Assembly: GCA_014338005.1 (NCBI GenBank)
Contig: QUBZ01000019.1
Span: forward strand, 1 to 54,066
Reading direction: 5' to 3'
DNA length: 54,066 bases
Source: Chloroflexota bacterium
Lineage (GTDB): Bacteria > Chloroflexota > Anaerolineae > Aggregatilineales > Phototrophicaceae
Under the pieces are notes generated by a model. It made no database searches and was not told the origin of the DNA. It was given only the letters and a program-made list of their open reading frames with translations. Below, in pieces: positions 1 through 7,910 of the stretch. Position 1 is the stretch's first letter; each line of letters begins with the position of its first letter. Made by a program: the position numbers and the translations under genes.

Positions 1-246
1 TTCAAGGCCTTGAATTTGGTAGAGTCGGAGATTGAAAGGAGCGAAGGCGCATTCCTCCACCCGCTGAAGCAGGTGGTTTCCTGCGCTAAATCTTATGAAG
101 GCTTCCAACCCGGCGCGGCGCAAAACGACGGCTAACTGTTCGTCGCCGATCTGCTCGCGGGCGGCCTCCAGCGCCCAACGCATATAACCATCCACCATCC
201 AGAAATCGGCGATGGGATCATGTTCAGATTTTGGGTTGATGTGCAT
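1..246 (-). CDS. Hypothetical protein, 3' end cut by the window edge
   Basis: An open frame enters from the left edge and starts at the ATG at 246-244 on the minus strand; an in-frame TAA lies a few codons upstream of that ATG. The visible 82 residues begin MHINPKSEHDPIADFWMVDG and continue with an amphipathic helix (ALEAAREQIGDEQLAVVLRR) followed by AGLEAFIRFSAGN. The helix plus 'RRAGLE' pattern recalls the N-terminal helix of V4R-type small-molecule-binding proteins common in Chloroflexota, but that is a weak resemblance. There is no stop and no frame break inside the visible part. No function is assigned. Confidence 0.5.
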   Translation of the reverse strand, partial: MHINPKSEHDPIADFWMVDGYMRWALEAAREQIGDEQLAVVLRRAGLEAFIRFSAGNHLLQRVEECAFAPFNLRLYQIQGLE

Positions 247-316
247 GAGCAGCCGCGCCGGACTCCATTTTTAACGGGCATTATAGCCGCCGGCGCAGCC
301 CGGCACAAACGCTGCC

Positions 317-628
317 TCAAACGGTCTGCCGGGCAGCCTCGACGGCAGCTTTGATGGCGCTGGCCGTCTGGTGCTGCTCGCACTTGAACTTAAAAACCAC
401 TGCTTCCTGGTGCGCCCCGGCCAGTATAAACCGGAGTTCGCCATAATCGCTGAAGCGGCACTCAAAAAGCTGCACGCTCATGATCTCGCTGAAGGGCAGC
501 ACCTGGTCGCCTGAGAACATCCTGAGATAGACGTTTTTATGGTGGATCACTACCCGGTCGGGGTAAAGGTCGAGGACGTTGTGAATGCCGGGCAGTGTGA
601 TGGTGGGTTGATTTTGAACCGCTGCCAT
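317..628 (-). CDS. Small PH-like domain protein
   Basis: A 103-residue cytoplasmic protein with no signal peptide, membrane segment or catalytic motif. The start is the ATG at 628 (MAAVQNQP), chosen because GGGAGG lies 5 nt upstream; an upstream in-frame ATG (649) has no such site. The body alternates short beta strands (TITLPGIHNVLDLYPDRVVI, LPFSEIMSVQLF, ELRFILAG, AVVFKFKC) and ends in one amphipathic helix (TASAIKAAVEAARQ). That is the layout of a bacterial PH-like fold of the DUF4429/PH type: a beta barrel capped by a C-terminal helix. The family call rests on this layout only. It stands alone, divergent from the DUF177 gene. Confidence 0.6.
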   Translation of the reverse strand: MAAVQNQPTITLPGIHNVLDLYPDRVVIHHKNVYLRMFSGDQVLPFSEIMSVQLFECRFSDYGELRFILAGAHQEAVVFKFKCEQHQTASAIKAAVEAARQTV

Positions 629-722
629 CGCTGCCTCCCGTGAATACACTTACGGCTGCTTTTATTTTACCAGCCAAAACGCCGGTGGGCTGGTGCTAAA
701 CGACACCACCCCGCGCAACAAA

Positions 723-791
723 TGTCACAAACTGCGATTAGGAACAAAGTCCTATGACGTTTGTACCGGGTTGTGACAGATTGTGTCACAA
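723..791. promoter_or_regulatory. TTGTGACA/TGTCACAA palindrome and half-site upstream of the DUF177 promoter
   Basis: The 309-bp gap between the PH-like gene and the DUF177 gene holds a half-site TGTCACAAA at 723-731 and an inverted repeat at 771-791: TTGTGACA, 5 nt (gattg), TGTCACAA, with 8-bp perfect arms. The full site ends 56 bp upstream of the -35 hexamer at 848. The same arms with the same 5-nt spacer recur inside the DUF177 gene at 1171-1189. The layout suggests operators for a dimeric repressor or activator. The 9-nt gap between TGTGA and TCACA differs from the CRP site (6 nt). The regulator is not identified. Confidence 0.5.
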
Positions 792-847
792 ACATAAAAA
801 TTAACAAAAATACGGTTTGATTCTGGTTTGAGGTGTTGTCGCATATC

Positions 848-877
848 TTGACACAATTTACAAAATCCCCCTATAAT
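848..877 (+). promoter_or_regulatory. Near-consensus sigma-70 promoter for DUF177-sigA
   Basis: TTGACA (848-853) and TATAAT (872-877) are both perfect consensus hexamers, separated by 18 bp. Transcription would start near 884, leaving a leader of about 54 nt before the ATG at 938. The leader contains a short GCC-GAAA-GGC hairpin (913-922). This is the strongest promoter match in the window and fits constitutive expression of the DUF177 and sigma genes. Confidence 0.85.
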
Positions 878-937
878 GCGAACAGACCTTAGGAAAAATG
901 TTACGGTCGGTGGCCGAAAGGCGCGAGACAACTTACT

Positions 938-1444
938 ATGAGTTATGTCAGCAACCGCGTCCTTAAAATCAACGTAGGCTTTCTGTTAGCAGATGGTCCC
1001 GGTCACAATCATGCGACACGTTTCGACGTTCCTGAGGTGAAGGTTGCCGAAGACCTGATGTTGAACTACATGCGCGGGCCGCTGCGCCTCAGCCGCACAA
1101 AAGAGGGGATTCTGGTTCAGGGGCGGCTGGAAACTGGTATTAACGGAGAATGTTACCGCTGCCTGGATAGTGTGACACAAAATGTCACAATTGACCTCGA
1201 AGAGCTGTTCGCTTATCCCTTGCCACGCGGCGCCGAATTCAGCATCAACGATACTGCCATCCTAGACCTGGGGCCGCTGCTGCGCGCCGAGGTCCTGCTC
1301 TCTACCGCGCGCGGGCTGTTGTGCCGACCGGACTGCCGGGGGTTATGCCCGAACTGCGGCGCGAATCTCAACCTGACCACCTGTTCCTGTGGGCCGGAAG
1401 CGGCTGACCCGCGTCTGGCGCAGCTCAAAAATTTCGTCAAGTAA
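938..1444 (+). CDS. DUF177 (YceD-like) protein
   Basis: A 168-residue protein with the DUF177 signature: an N-terminal beta-rich region, a first Cys pair in GECYRCLD, and a C-terminal [18 protein letters not shown] block with further Cys near the end (TTCSC), plausibly metal-binding. Members of this family are linked to 23S rRNA accumulation and ribosome biogenesis in bacteria and plants. In most bacteria the gene sits directly upstream of rpmF (ribosomal protein L32), but here the next gene is a sigma factor 35 bp downstream and no rpmF is present. The ATG at 938 has only a weak purine-rich site upstream. A palindrome matching the upstream operator lies inside the coding region at 1171-1189. 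Confidence 0.85.
   Translation: MSYVSNRVLKINVGFLLADGPGHNHATRFDVPEVKVAEDLMLNYMRGPLRLSRTKEGILVQGRLETGINGECYRCLDSVTQNVTIDLEELFAYPLPRGAEFSINDTAILDLGPLLRAEVLLSTARGLLCRPDCRGLCPNCGANLNLTTCSCGPEAADPRLAQLKNFVK
1171..1189. promoter_or_regulatory. Intragenic TGTGACA-N5-TGTCACA palindrome
   Basis: Arms TGTGACA (1171-1177) and TGTCACA (1183-1189) are separated by caaaa. They match the palindrome at 771-791 in arm sequence and in the 5-nt spacing, although this copy lies in the coding region of the DUF177 gene, about 310 bp downstream of its promoter. Paired operators on both sides of a promoter would permit repression by looping; that is inference. Confidence 0.4.
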
Positions 1445-1479
1445 ACCTGTTTCGGGCGCGAGATACGGGGGATTTTATC

Positions 1480-2589
1480 TTGATAAATTACAGCCATGAT
1501 TACGAAACCGGCCTGGATGTTACGCCGGAAACCGATTTTTTTGCCGATGACCTGGCCGACGCCGAGCCGTTCGACGAGGTGGCTTTCGCGGGGGACGAAC
1601 TGGACGACTTCGTGGAAGACGACTTCGAGGACGATATGAACTTCGACGACGAGGAGCTGGACGACGATTACGACCTCATCAACCTGTCGTCAAACGATGC
1701 CGTCGGGCTGTACCTTAAGGAAATGGCGCGCGTGCCGCTGCTTTCCAACGAAGAAGAAATCGCCCTGGCGATGCGCCTGGAAACCGGCCTGGAATGCGAG
1801 CGCCGGCTGCTGGATGAGCCGCACAGCCCGCACGCCCTGGAATGGCGCTTGCAGGTGGAAGACGCTATCAACGCCCGCGACCACCTGATTAAAGCCAATA
1901 CCCGGCTGGTCGTTTCCATCGCCAAAAAATATATGTGCCGGGGCGTGCCGTTCCTCGATCTGATTCAGGAAGGCAATCTGGGTTTGATGAAGGCGGTCGA
2001 GAAGTTCGACTACCGGCGCGGCTTCCGCTTTAGCACCTACGCCACCTGGTGGATTCGCCAGACCATCACCCGCGCCATCGCCGACCAGGGGCGCACCATC
2101 CGCGTGCCGGTGCATATGAGCGACCGCATCCGCCGCCTGTACCGCGTGGCGCGCCAGCTTGAACAGGAATATGGCCGCAAACCCACCGCCGAGGAAATCG
2201 CCGAGGAGATGGAACTGGAGCCGCGTAAAGTTCAGTGGATGCTGCGCGTATCCTGGCAGCCGTTGAGCCTGGAACACCCGGTCGGCGACGATGAGGACAG
2301 CGAACTGGGCAACTTTATCGAAAACGACACCGCGCTGACACCGGCCCAGTCCGCCTATGATAACCTGCTGCGGGAAAAAATCGAGCAGGTGCTGGCGACC
2401 CTCACCCCGCGCGAGGCGCGCATCCTGCGGCTGCGTTTTGGCCTGCAAAACGGGCGTTGTTACACGTTGGAAGAAGTCGGCCAGAAGTTCGGGCTGACGC
2501 GCGAACGCATCCGCCAGATCGAAGGCCGGGCGCTGCGCCGCCTGCGCCACCCCCGCCGCGCGCGCCAGCTTCGGGATTATTTAAGCTGA
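1480..2589 (+). CDS. RNA polymerase sigma factor, RpoD/SigA type
   Basis: A 369-residue primary-type sigma-70 factor. The order is: a very acidic N-terminus (residues ~15-65, rich in D/E, standing in for region 1.1), region 1.2 ([21 protein letters not shown]), region 2 with [31 protein letters not shown] and the -10-reading block [17 protein letters not shown], region 3 ([16 protein letters not shown]), and region 4 with [14 protein letters not shown] and the helix-turn-helix [20 protein letters not shown]. All core-binding and promoter-reading regions look intact. The start is a TTG at 1480 with GGGGGA 7 nt upstream. It is co-directional with the DUF177 gene (35-bp gap) and followed by an intrinsic terminator. 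Chloroflexota often carry several SigA paralogs, so it may not be the sole housekeeping factor. Confidence 0.93.
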   Translation: MINYSHDYETGLDVTPETDFFADDLADAEPFDEVAFAGDELDDFVEDDFEDDMNFDDEELDDDYDLINLSSNDAVGLYLKEMARVPLLSNEEEIALAMRLETGLECERRLLDEPHSPHALEWRLQVEDAINARDHLIKANTRLVVSIAKKYMCRGVPFLDLIQEGNLGLMKAVEKFDYRRGFRFSTYATWWIRQTITRAIADQGRTIRVPVHMSDRIRRLYRVARQLEQEYGRKPTAEEIAEEMELEPRKVQWMLRVSWQPLSLEHPVGDDEDSELGNFIENDTALTPAQSAYDNLLREKIEQVLATLTPREARILRLRFGLQNGRCYTLEEVGQKFGLTRERIRQIEGRALRRLRHPRRARQLRDYLS

Positions 2590-2620
2590 AAACCGCTTTT
2601 ATCCGCTTATAGGTTCAACC

Positions 2621-2645
2621 AACGCCGCCTGCCAGCGGCGTTTTT
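2621..2645 (+). terminator. Intrinsic terminator after the sigma gene
   Basis: Stem AACGCCGC (2621-2628) pairs with GCGGCGTT (2635-2642) around a 6-nt loop, running into TTTTT (2641-2645). It lies 32 nt after the sigma stop codon. Confidence 0.85.
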
Positions 2646-2739
2646 GCTGCTTTGGCGTTAAACACTGTGGATAAACCCATTAGACTATGCCTGATTCTGA
2701 GTGGGCAGCAAGCTCATTCTTTTCCGTTTATCCAACAGT

Positions 2740-2769
2740 TTGATACGACCGCCCTTTTTTGGTTAAAAT
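2740..2769 (+). promoter_or_regulatory. Sigma-70-type promoter for the hydrolase-methyltransferase pair
   Basis: TTGATA (2740-2745) and TAAAAT (2764-2769) with an 18-bp spacer, 37 bp upstream of the ATG at 2806. One mismatch from consensus in each hexamer. Confidence 0.6.
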
Positions 2770-2805
2770 GCGGTTATCCACCAAAACAATCGAGGCAGCT
2801 GCCGG

Positions 2806-3444
2806 ATGCCCGTCGAAACCATCTCCATTCCCGTAACGTCGCGCTTCGGCGTGACAGTTTACAACGTCCTGCTGGCGCATGTCCCCCCAACTGGCCGGCT
2901 GCTGGTGCAGCTTCCCGGCAAGGGTTACACCTGCCAGCACCCGCTGCTGTATTATCTGCGGCAGGCGGCGCTGGCGCTGGGCTGCGACGTGCTGAGCGTG
3001 GAGTACGGTTTCCAGGCCGCCAACGCCGAACTGGATGTCCAAAACGCGGCCTACCTGATGGACGACGTATGGGGGGCGGTGCGGCCTGTGTTGGAACGGG
3101 GCTACCGGCGCGTATGTATCGCCGGCAAGTCATTAGGCACGCCGCTGGCCGGCGAACTGGCGCGCGCCCTGGAGACGCCTGAGGTGTCGCTCATCCTGCT
3201 GACGCCTATCGGCGGCGCGCTGCAAGGGCTGGACGACATCCCCACCCTGGCGATCATCGGCACGGACGACGCCCTGTATTCCCCGGAAGTGGTGGCCGCC
3301 TTCGACCAGCATCCCCGCATAACCTGGAAAGTGTACGAAGGGTTGAATCATTCGTTGGAAAGCGGCGGCTGGCGCGCTTCGCTGGCGGCGCTGCCGGAAA
3401 TTATCGGCGTCTGTGAAGCGTTTCTGGAAAGCGAGCGTGCGTGA
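2806..3444 (+). CDS. Alpha/beta hydrolase
   Basis: A 212-residue soluble alpha/beta-hydrolase-fold protein. The nucleophile elbow is IAGKSLGTP (GxSxG) near residue 107, the acid is likely the Asp in IIGTDDALYS, and the His is in GLNHSLES. The size and the absence of a large lid resemble KANL3/Tex30- or dienelactone-hydrolase-like enzymes. The substrate is unknown. The start ATG has GAGG about 11 nt upstream. The stop codon is separated by a single base from the ATG of the following methyltransferase, so the two are translated from one mRNA. Confidence 0.8.
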   Translation: MPVETISIPVTSRFGVTVYNVLLAHVPPTGRLLVQLPGKGYTCQHPLLYYLRQAALALGCDVLSVEYGFQAANAELDVQNAAYLMDDVWGAVRPVLERGYRRVCIAGKSLGTPLAGELARALETPEVSLILLTPIGGALQGLDDIPTLAIIGTDDALYSPEVVAAFDQHPRITWKVYEGLNHSLESGGWRASLAALPEIIGVCEAFLESERA

Positions 3445-3445
3445 T

Positions 3446-4225
3446 ATGCAATCCCTGCCTCCCCATACCTGGAACGCCGGCCTGTACGACAGCAAACACC
3501 ACTTCGTGGCCGACTACGGCGAGCAGTTGATCGAACTGCTGGCCCCCAAACCCGGCGAGTCCATCCTCGACCTGGGCTGCGGAACCGGGCATCTGGCGTG
3601 TAAAATCGCCGCCTTTGGCGCGCGTGTGGTCGGCGTGGACAACTCGCCGGACATGATTCGACTGGCCTGCCAGAACTACCCCGACCTGACCTTCATCCAG
3701 GCCGAGAGCAGCGACTACTGCCCGGACGAACCGTTTGACGCCATTTTTTCCAACGCGGCGCTCCACTGGATGCCGGACGCGGAACGAGTGGCCGCCTGCA
3801 TGTGGAACGCGCTTAAACCCGGCGGGCGGCTGGTGGCGGAGTTCGGCAGCCGGGGAAATATCCGCGCCATCCTCACCGGCATCAACCAGGCCCTCCAGGC
3901 TTACGGGTATTACCTGCTCCAGGAAACGCTGCCCTGGTACTTCCCCGCCCTGGGCGAATACGCCTCGCTGCTGGAAAAACAGGGTTTCCGCGTGGTGTAC
4001 GCCGCCGATTTCGACCGCCCCACGCCGCTGGAGGGGGAAGACGGCCTGCGGAACTGGCTGGCGATGTTCGGCGGCAGTTTTTTCCAGCTCATCCCCGCCG
4101 ACCAGACCGATGAAATCATGGCCGACATCGAAACGCGGCTGCGTCCGATGCTCTACCGGGATGGCCGGTGGGTAGCCGATTACCGGCGGCTGCGTATTGT
4201 GGCCTTAAAAGAGCAGGCCGAATGA
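3446..4225 (+). CDS. Class I SAM-dependent methyltransferase, trans-aconitate-methyltransferase-like
   Basis: A 259-residue Rossmann methyltransferase. Motif I is ILDLGCGTGHLA (residues ~39-50), the acidic tip of strand 2 is VVGVDNSP, and the post-II/III signature is FDAIFSNAALHWMPD followed by LKPGGRLVAEFG. The TWNAGLYDSKHHFVADYG opening and the ALHW motif are typical of Tam-like enzymes, which methylate small carboxylates, although annotated relatives often act elsewhere. I start it at 3446, immediately after the upstream stop (TGA 3442-3444), rather than at an in-frame ATG inside the hydrolase gene. Confidence 0.82.
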   Translation: MQSLPPHTWNAGLYDSKHHFVADYGEQLIELLAPKPGESILDLGCGTGHLACKIAAFGARVVGVDNSPDMIRLACQNYPDLTFIQAESSDYCPDEPFDAIFSNAALHWMPDAERVAACMWNALKPGGRLVAEFGSRGNIRAILTGINQALQAYGYYLLQETLPWYFPALGEYASLLEKQGFRVVYAADFDRPTPLEGEDGLRNWLAMFGGSFFQLIPADQTDEIMADIETRLRPMLYRDGRWVADYRRLRIVALKEQAE

Positions 4226-4257
4226 TAAAGGTTTTCGCAGCCTCAAGCGCGGTTTTT

Positions 4258-4288
4258 CCGCCACCTTTAGGTGTGGGGAGTATGTCAC
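4258..4288 (+). repeat. IS200/IS605-type right-end-like hairpin remnant
   Basis: A small hairpin (CCACC / GGTG-GG around 4261-4276) is followed by GGGAGTATGTCAC. The 23 bases 4266-4288 recur with one mismatch, in inverted orientation, at 24834-24856. A hairpin followed by GAGTATGTCAC resembles the right ends of IS200/IS605 elements, but no transposase gene is nearby. I read it as a solo end left by a lost element. That reading is inference; the repeat itself is visible. Confidence 0.4.
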
Positions 4289-4300
4289 ATGAAGGTAGAG

Positions 4301-4306
4301 TATAAT
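4301..4306 (+). promoter_or_regulatory. -10 box ahead of the glycosyltransferase cluster
   Basis: TATAAT lies 57 bp upstream of the start at 4363. No good TTGACA is found at the right distance, so the promoter may be activator-dependent. The box sits 12 bp beyond the IS-end-like repeat and may have been brought in with it. Confidence 0.35.
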
Positions 4307-4362
4307 TTGCTTTTTCGTCTTGGTGTAGGGATATTCCCTACCGTTATGCTCACAAATCGTTG

Positions 4363-5475
4363 ATGCGTATCCTGTTTATCGCCTCGCTGCACCATCCCGA
4401 AGCGTTAAAATCCGCCGCCCCCGGCGAACCGCCGCCGCTGTTCCCACCTAGCATGGCGCAGCACTGGTGGGATCGGGCGCTGCGCAAACGCGGGCATATC
4501 ACCGACGTGTTTTACCGCAACCGCCCGACCCTGGGCGGGATGCGCGCCCAGCGCCACACCCAGGGACTCACACCCGGTAAGCTGGCGCGGGCGGCGCTCA
4601 ACCGCCTGCGGCCGGAGGCCAACCCGGACTACCGGCTGCGTAACCGGCGGCTGGTCGAACAGGCGCGCGCTTTCCAGCCGGACGTGCTGTGGCTGGTGGG
4701 CGACAACACCGTGATTTACCCGGAAACGCTGGCGGCCATCAAAGCCGAAACCGGCTGCAAGCTGGTGTATTCCACCGGCGTTTCGCCCATCGTGTTCGCC
4801 CGGCCCATCGAAAAACGCGCCGCCCGGCTGTACGATCTGGTGCTGGTCAACGATTATTATCACGGCATTCAATGGCTGGAACTGGGCGCGCAGCGGATGG
4901 AATGCCTGCCGGTGAGCGCCTGCGACCCGGACTTTCACCATCCCTACGAGCTGACACCGGAGGAACGCGCGGCTTACACCTGCGACGTGGCCTTCGTCGG
5001 CACGCTGGTGCCGGATAACCTGTACAGCCGCCGGGTGGCCGCGCTGGAAAGCCTGCGCGACTTCGACCTGGGCATCTGGAGCGTGCATGACGTGCCGCCA
5101 AGTCTGCGCCCCTATGTGCGCGGGGCAGCGCTGGGCGAGACTATGCTGCGGGTGCTTTCGGCGGCTAAAATCACGCTCAACGTACACGGCGATTTTATGC
5201 ACTACGGCGGCAATATGCGGACGTTCGAGGCGGCGGGCGTGGGCGTTTTGCAGGTGGCGGACGACCTGCCGGGGACGCGGCTGTGGTTTTCGCCGGGCGA
5301 GATGATCGTCACCTATCAGGACGGCGGCGACCTGCGTCAGAAAGTCGCTTATTATCTGTCGCACGAGGCCGAACGCGCGGCCATCGCCCGCCGCGCCCGC
5401 GAACACGCCTACGCCCATCACACCTACGACCGGCGTATGGCGCGGGTGGAGCAGTTGATTCAGGAATTGATTTAA
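4363..5475 (+). CDS. Glycosyltransferase, CgeB/GT1-like
   Basis: A 370-residue protein with a GT-B-like layout. The N-terminal half opens with MRILFIASLHHPEAL and contains DVLWLVGDNTVIYPETLAAI; the C-terminal half has INVHGD-like ITLNVHGDFMHYGGNMRTFE, then AAGVGVLQVADDLPGTRLWF and a terminal helix. The C-terminal block matches the 'glycosyl transferases group 1' domain found with CgeB-type proteins. It probably transfers a sugar from a nucleotide donor in the cytoplasm. The ATG at 4363 is preferred over a TTG one codon upstream. It is the first gene of a tight run: 4 bp to the next gene, then overlapping starts. Confidence 0.75.
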   Translation: MRILFIASLHHPEALKSAAPGEPPPLFPPSMAQHWWDRALRKRGHITDVFYRNRPTLGGMRAQRHTQGLTPGKLARAALNRLRPEANPDYRLRNRRLVEQARAFQPDVLWLVGDNTVIYPETLAAIKAETGCKLVYSTGVSPIVFARPIEKRAARLYDLVLVNDYYHGIQWLELGAQRMECLPVSACDPDFHHPYELTPEERAAYTCDVAFVGTLVPDNLYSRRVAALESLRDFDLGIWSVHDVPPSLRPYVRGAALGETMLRVLSAAKITLNVHGDFMHYGGNMRTFEAAGVGVLQVADDLPGTRLWFSPGEMIVTYQDGGDLRQKVAYYLSHEAERAAIARRAREHAYAHHTYDRRMARVEQLIQELI

Positions 5476-5479
5476 CGAT

Positions 5480-6367
5480 ATGACCGACGACTACCGGCAA
5501 AAACTGGCCGCCGAGGCCGAACTGTGGGGCGCGGAATCCGAACGCCAGGCGCGGGACGTGCCGCCGGACTGGCGCTATCACCGGTCTTTACGGCACAACG
5601 CCGTCATCCACGCCGCCAATATAGACGGCCTGCTGGCCTGCATTCGCCCCGGCATGGATGCGCTGGAACTGGGCTGCGCGTCCGGCTGGCTGACGCTGGC
5701 GATGGCGCAGCGCGGCGCGCGGGCGGTGGGGCTGGACATCAGTGAGCAGTCGCTGGCGGTGGCGCGGGCTTATTACGAGCAGGTGCGCGCCAGCGTGCCG
5801 GGGACGGTTGAATACCACACCGCCGACCTGAACGCGCTTGACCTGCCTGCCGAAACCTATGACGTGATCGCCGTCAAAGCCACCCTGCACCATCTGGTGA
5901 ACCTGGAACGCGCCATCGAGCAGATTCACCGCGCGCTCAAACCGGGCGGCCTGCTGTGGATCAGCGATACACGCGGCCAGGAAGCCTTTTCGACCGTGTT
6001 GGCCGCCGGGGCGCTGACTTTTTTGCTGCCGACGCAGACGCCCTACCGCGAAAAACTGCGCGCCCTGCTGCGCTTCGGGCTGCGCGCGCCGTCGCGGGTG
6101 CAGGCCAGCATGGAGGCGGAAGGGCTGTCGCCGTTTGAAGGCGCAGGGCGCGAAACGGACTGGCTGACGCTGGTCGAGGCGCGTTTCACGATTGAGCGGC
6201 GGGTGAATCTGCCGGCCTTCACCGGCTATGTCACCGCGCAGCTCAAAGCGCCGGACGCGCTGGCGCTGCCGCTGCTCAAAACCCTGCGCGGCCTTGACCG
6301 GCTGCTGGTGCGCGCCGGGCTGCTGCGAAATACCAGCCTCGTCATTTACGCGCGGAAGCCGTTATGA
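5480..6367 (+). CDS. Class I SAM-dependent methyltransferase
   Basis: A 295-residue protein with an N-terminal helical extension, motif I ALELGCASGWLT, AVGLDISEQ, YDVIAVKATLHHLVN and LKPGGLLWISDT. The C-terminal ~100 residues (ALPLLKTLRGLDRLLVRAGL) are longer than in minimal methyltransferases and may position a large or lipid-linked acceptor. It begins 4 bp after the glycosyltransferase stop, and its stop overlaps the next start (ATGA at 6364). The context suggests O-methylation of a glycan. The acceptor is unknown. Confidence 0.8.
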   Translation: MTDDYRQKLAAEAELWGAESERQARDVPPDWRYHRSLRHNAVIHAANIDGLLACIRPGMDALELGCASGWLTLAMAQRGARAVGLDISEQSLAVARAYYEQVRASVPGTVEYHTADLNALDLPAETYDVIAVKATLHHLVNLERAIEQIHRALKPGGLLWISDTRGQEAFSTVLAAGALTFLLPTQTPYREKLRALLRFGLRAPSRVQASMEAEGLSPFEGAGRETDWLTLVEARFTIERRVNLPAFTGYVTAQLKAPDALALPLLKTLRGLDRLLVRAGLLRNTSLVIYARKPL

Positions 6368-7047
6368 CCACGCCCAAATATCACCTGGAGTCGATTTTTG
6401 ACCCGGCGCGCGCCCACCCGGACGACGCGCACAGCGTCCTGATGCGCCTCATCCCGCGCGGAAGCCGCGTGCTGGAACTGGGCTGCGCGTCCGGTTATCT
6501 GTCCGGTTACATGGAGCAGGCGCTCGGCTGCCGCGTGACCGGGCTGGAAGCCGACCCGGCGGCGACGGCGATTGCCGCGCGGCGGTGCAGCGAAGTCCAC
6601 ACCGTAGACCTGGACGCCCCGGACGCCCTGGAGGCCGCCCGGTCGAACGCGCCATATAACGTGCTGCTGGCGGCGGCGGTGCTGGAACACCTCAAATACC
6701 CCGAACGGCTGTTACAGCAGGCGCGGGCGCTGCTGCCGCCCGGCGCGCGGGTGATCGTGTCGCTGCCGAATATCGCCTACTGGCGGCTGCGGTTGATGCT
6801 GCTGGCCGGGCGCTTCGATTACAGCGATTACGGCGTCATGGACAGGACACATCTGCGGCTGTACACGGCCCGCACCGGGCGCGCCCTGCTGGAAGATCAG
6901 GGTTATCCGGTCGAGGCGCTGTATATCGCCGGCAGCGGCCTGCAAAACGCCGTTCATGCGCTGGCGCGGCGCTTCAATCGCCCGCTGCCCGCGCCCATTC
7001 TGCCGGGGCTGCTGGCCTATGAACTCATCTACGTCGCGCGCCGCTGA
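6364..7047 (+). CDS. Class I SAM-dependent methyltransferase (Methyltransf_23-like)
   Basis: A 227-residue protein with motif I VLELGCASGYLSG, VTGLEADP, and the signature YNVLLAAAVLEHLKYPERLL followed by LPPGARVIVSLPNIAYWRLR. The 'ALEHL...SLPN' pattern is typical of methyltransferases in polysaccharide and O-antigen clusters. Its start overlaps the previous stop by 4 bp, and its last 29 bp overlap the beginning of the next glycosyltransferase, so translation is probably coupled. Its motif I (ELGCASGYL) closely resembles that of its neighbour (ELGCASGWL), which may reflect duplication. Confidence 0.82.
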   Translation: MTTPKYHLESIFDPARAHPDDAHSVLMRLIPRGSRVLELGCASGYLSGYMEQALGCRVTGLEADPAATAIAARRCSEVHTVDLDAPDALEAARSNAPYNVLLAAAVLEHLKYPERLLQQARALLPPGARVIVSLPNIAYWRLRLMLLAGRFDYSDYGVMDRTHLRLYTARTGRALLEDQGYPVEALYIAGSGLQNAVHALARRFNRPLPAPILPGLLAYELIYVARR

Positions 7048-7867
7048 GCGGCTCTCCGTCGTCATCGTCAGTTACAACACCCGCGACGACCTGCGCGCCT
7101 GTCTGGAATCGCTGCGCGCTGTGACCGTGCCGCTGGAGATTATCGTCGTGGACAACGCCTCGTCCGACGGCAGCGCCGAAATGGTGCGTGCCGAATTCCC
7201 CGGCGTGAAACTGCTGGCGCAGACGCGCAATACCTGGTTCTGCGGCGGCAATAATACCGGCATCCGGGCGGCGGCAGGCGATTATGTTCTGCTGCTCAAC
7301 CCGGATACGGTGGCGCAGCCGGGGGCGCTGGAACGCATGGTTGACTTTCTGGACGCGCACCCCGATTATACCGGCGTCACGGCGCAGCTTCGGTATCCCG
7401 ATGGGGCGATCCAGCGCACCTGTTCCCGCGCGCCAACCTATGCTGATCTGCTGCTGGAGCATACGCCGCTGGGCTGGCTGTTCCCCGGCGGGCGGCAGCG
7501 GGCGGCGGCGCGGCGCTGGTATGGCGAGTGGGCGCGGGATACGGACAAAGACGTGGAGGTGCTGCCGGGGTCGTGCCTGATGCGGCGGCGGGGCTTCGCG
7601 CTGGACGGCGATCTGCGGCTGTACTTCCCGGAAGATGACCTGGCGCGGCGGACGCCGGGCGTGAAAAATCGCTTTCTGGCGAGCGCGGTGATTATCCACA
7701 AGGAAAAAAGCGTCACGCGGACGTGGCTGGCGACAAAGACCTATTTCCGCGATATGCTCATCTACGCGCGCAAACATCACGGGACGGCGCGGGCGGCGCT
7801 GCTGTGGCTGCTCTCGCGCCCGCTGCTGTGGGGTATGGCGCTCAAACGCAAAATAAGCCAACCGTAG
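7019..7867 (+). CDS. Family 2 glycosyltransferase
   Basis: A ~282-residue GT2 (GT-A fold) enzyme: SVVIVSYNTRDDLRACLESL, the nucleotide-binding VVDNASSDGSAEMV, and LLNPDTVAQPGAL in the DxD position. The C-terminal catalytic block is unusual: DGDLRLYFPEDDLARR replaces the common FDExFFLYxEDxDLxxR. Such enzymes, including rhamnosyltransferase-like members, extend surface glycans. The likely start at 7019 overlaps the upstream gene by 29 bp; an ATG at 6956 is possible, but the residues it adds look non-coding. The stop codon lies inside the GGGGCGGGT palindrome at 7864. Confidence 0.78.
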   Translation: MNSSTSRAAERLSVVIVSYNTRDDLRACLESLRAVTVPLEIIVVDNASSDGSAEMVRAEFPGVKLLAQTRNTWFCGGNNTGIRAAAGDYVLLLNPDTVAQPGALERMVDFLDAHPDYTGVTAQLRYPDGAIQRTCSRAPTYADLLLEHTPLGWLFPGGRQRAAARRWYGEWARDTDKDVEVLPGSCLMRRRGFALDGDLRLYFPEDDLARRTPGVKNRFLASAVIIHKEKSVTRTWLATKTYFRDMLIYARKHHGTARAALLWLLSRPLLWGMALKRKISQP

Positions 7868-7893
7868 GGGCGGGTTTAGAAACCCGCCCCTAC
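7864..7893. repeat. GTAGGGGCGGGTTT palindrome, copy 1
   Basis: A perfect inverted repeat with 14-bp arms (7864-7877 and 7880-7893) and a 2-nt loop. It overlaps the GT2 stop codon and ends 17 bp before the next gene's start. Related copies lie at 10700-10720 and 42281-42304. There is no T-tract, so it is not a classic terminator, although as RNA it would fold strongly. It looks like a dispersed REP-like palindrome. Confidence 0.75.
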
Positions 7894-7910
7894 AACCGAT
7901 GAGAAGAATT

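Noticed and set aside
771..791. CRP-type binding site (TGTGA...TCACA)
   Set aside because: The half-sites are separated by 9 nt rather than 6, so this is a different palindrome.
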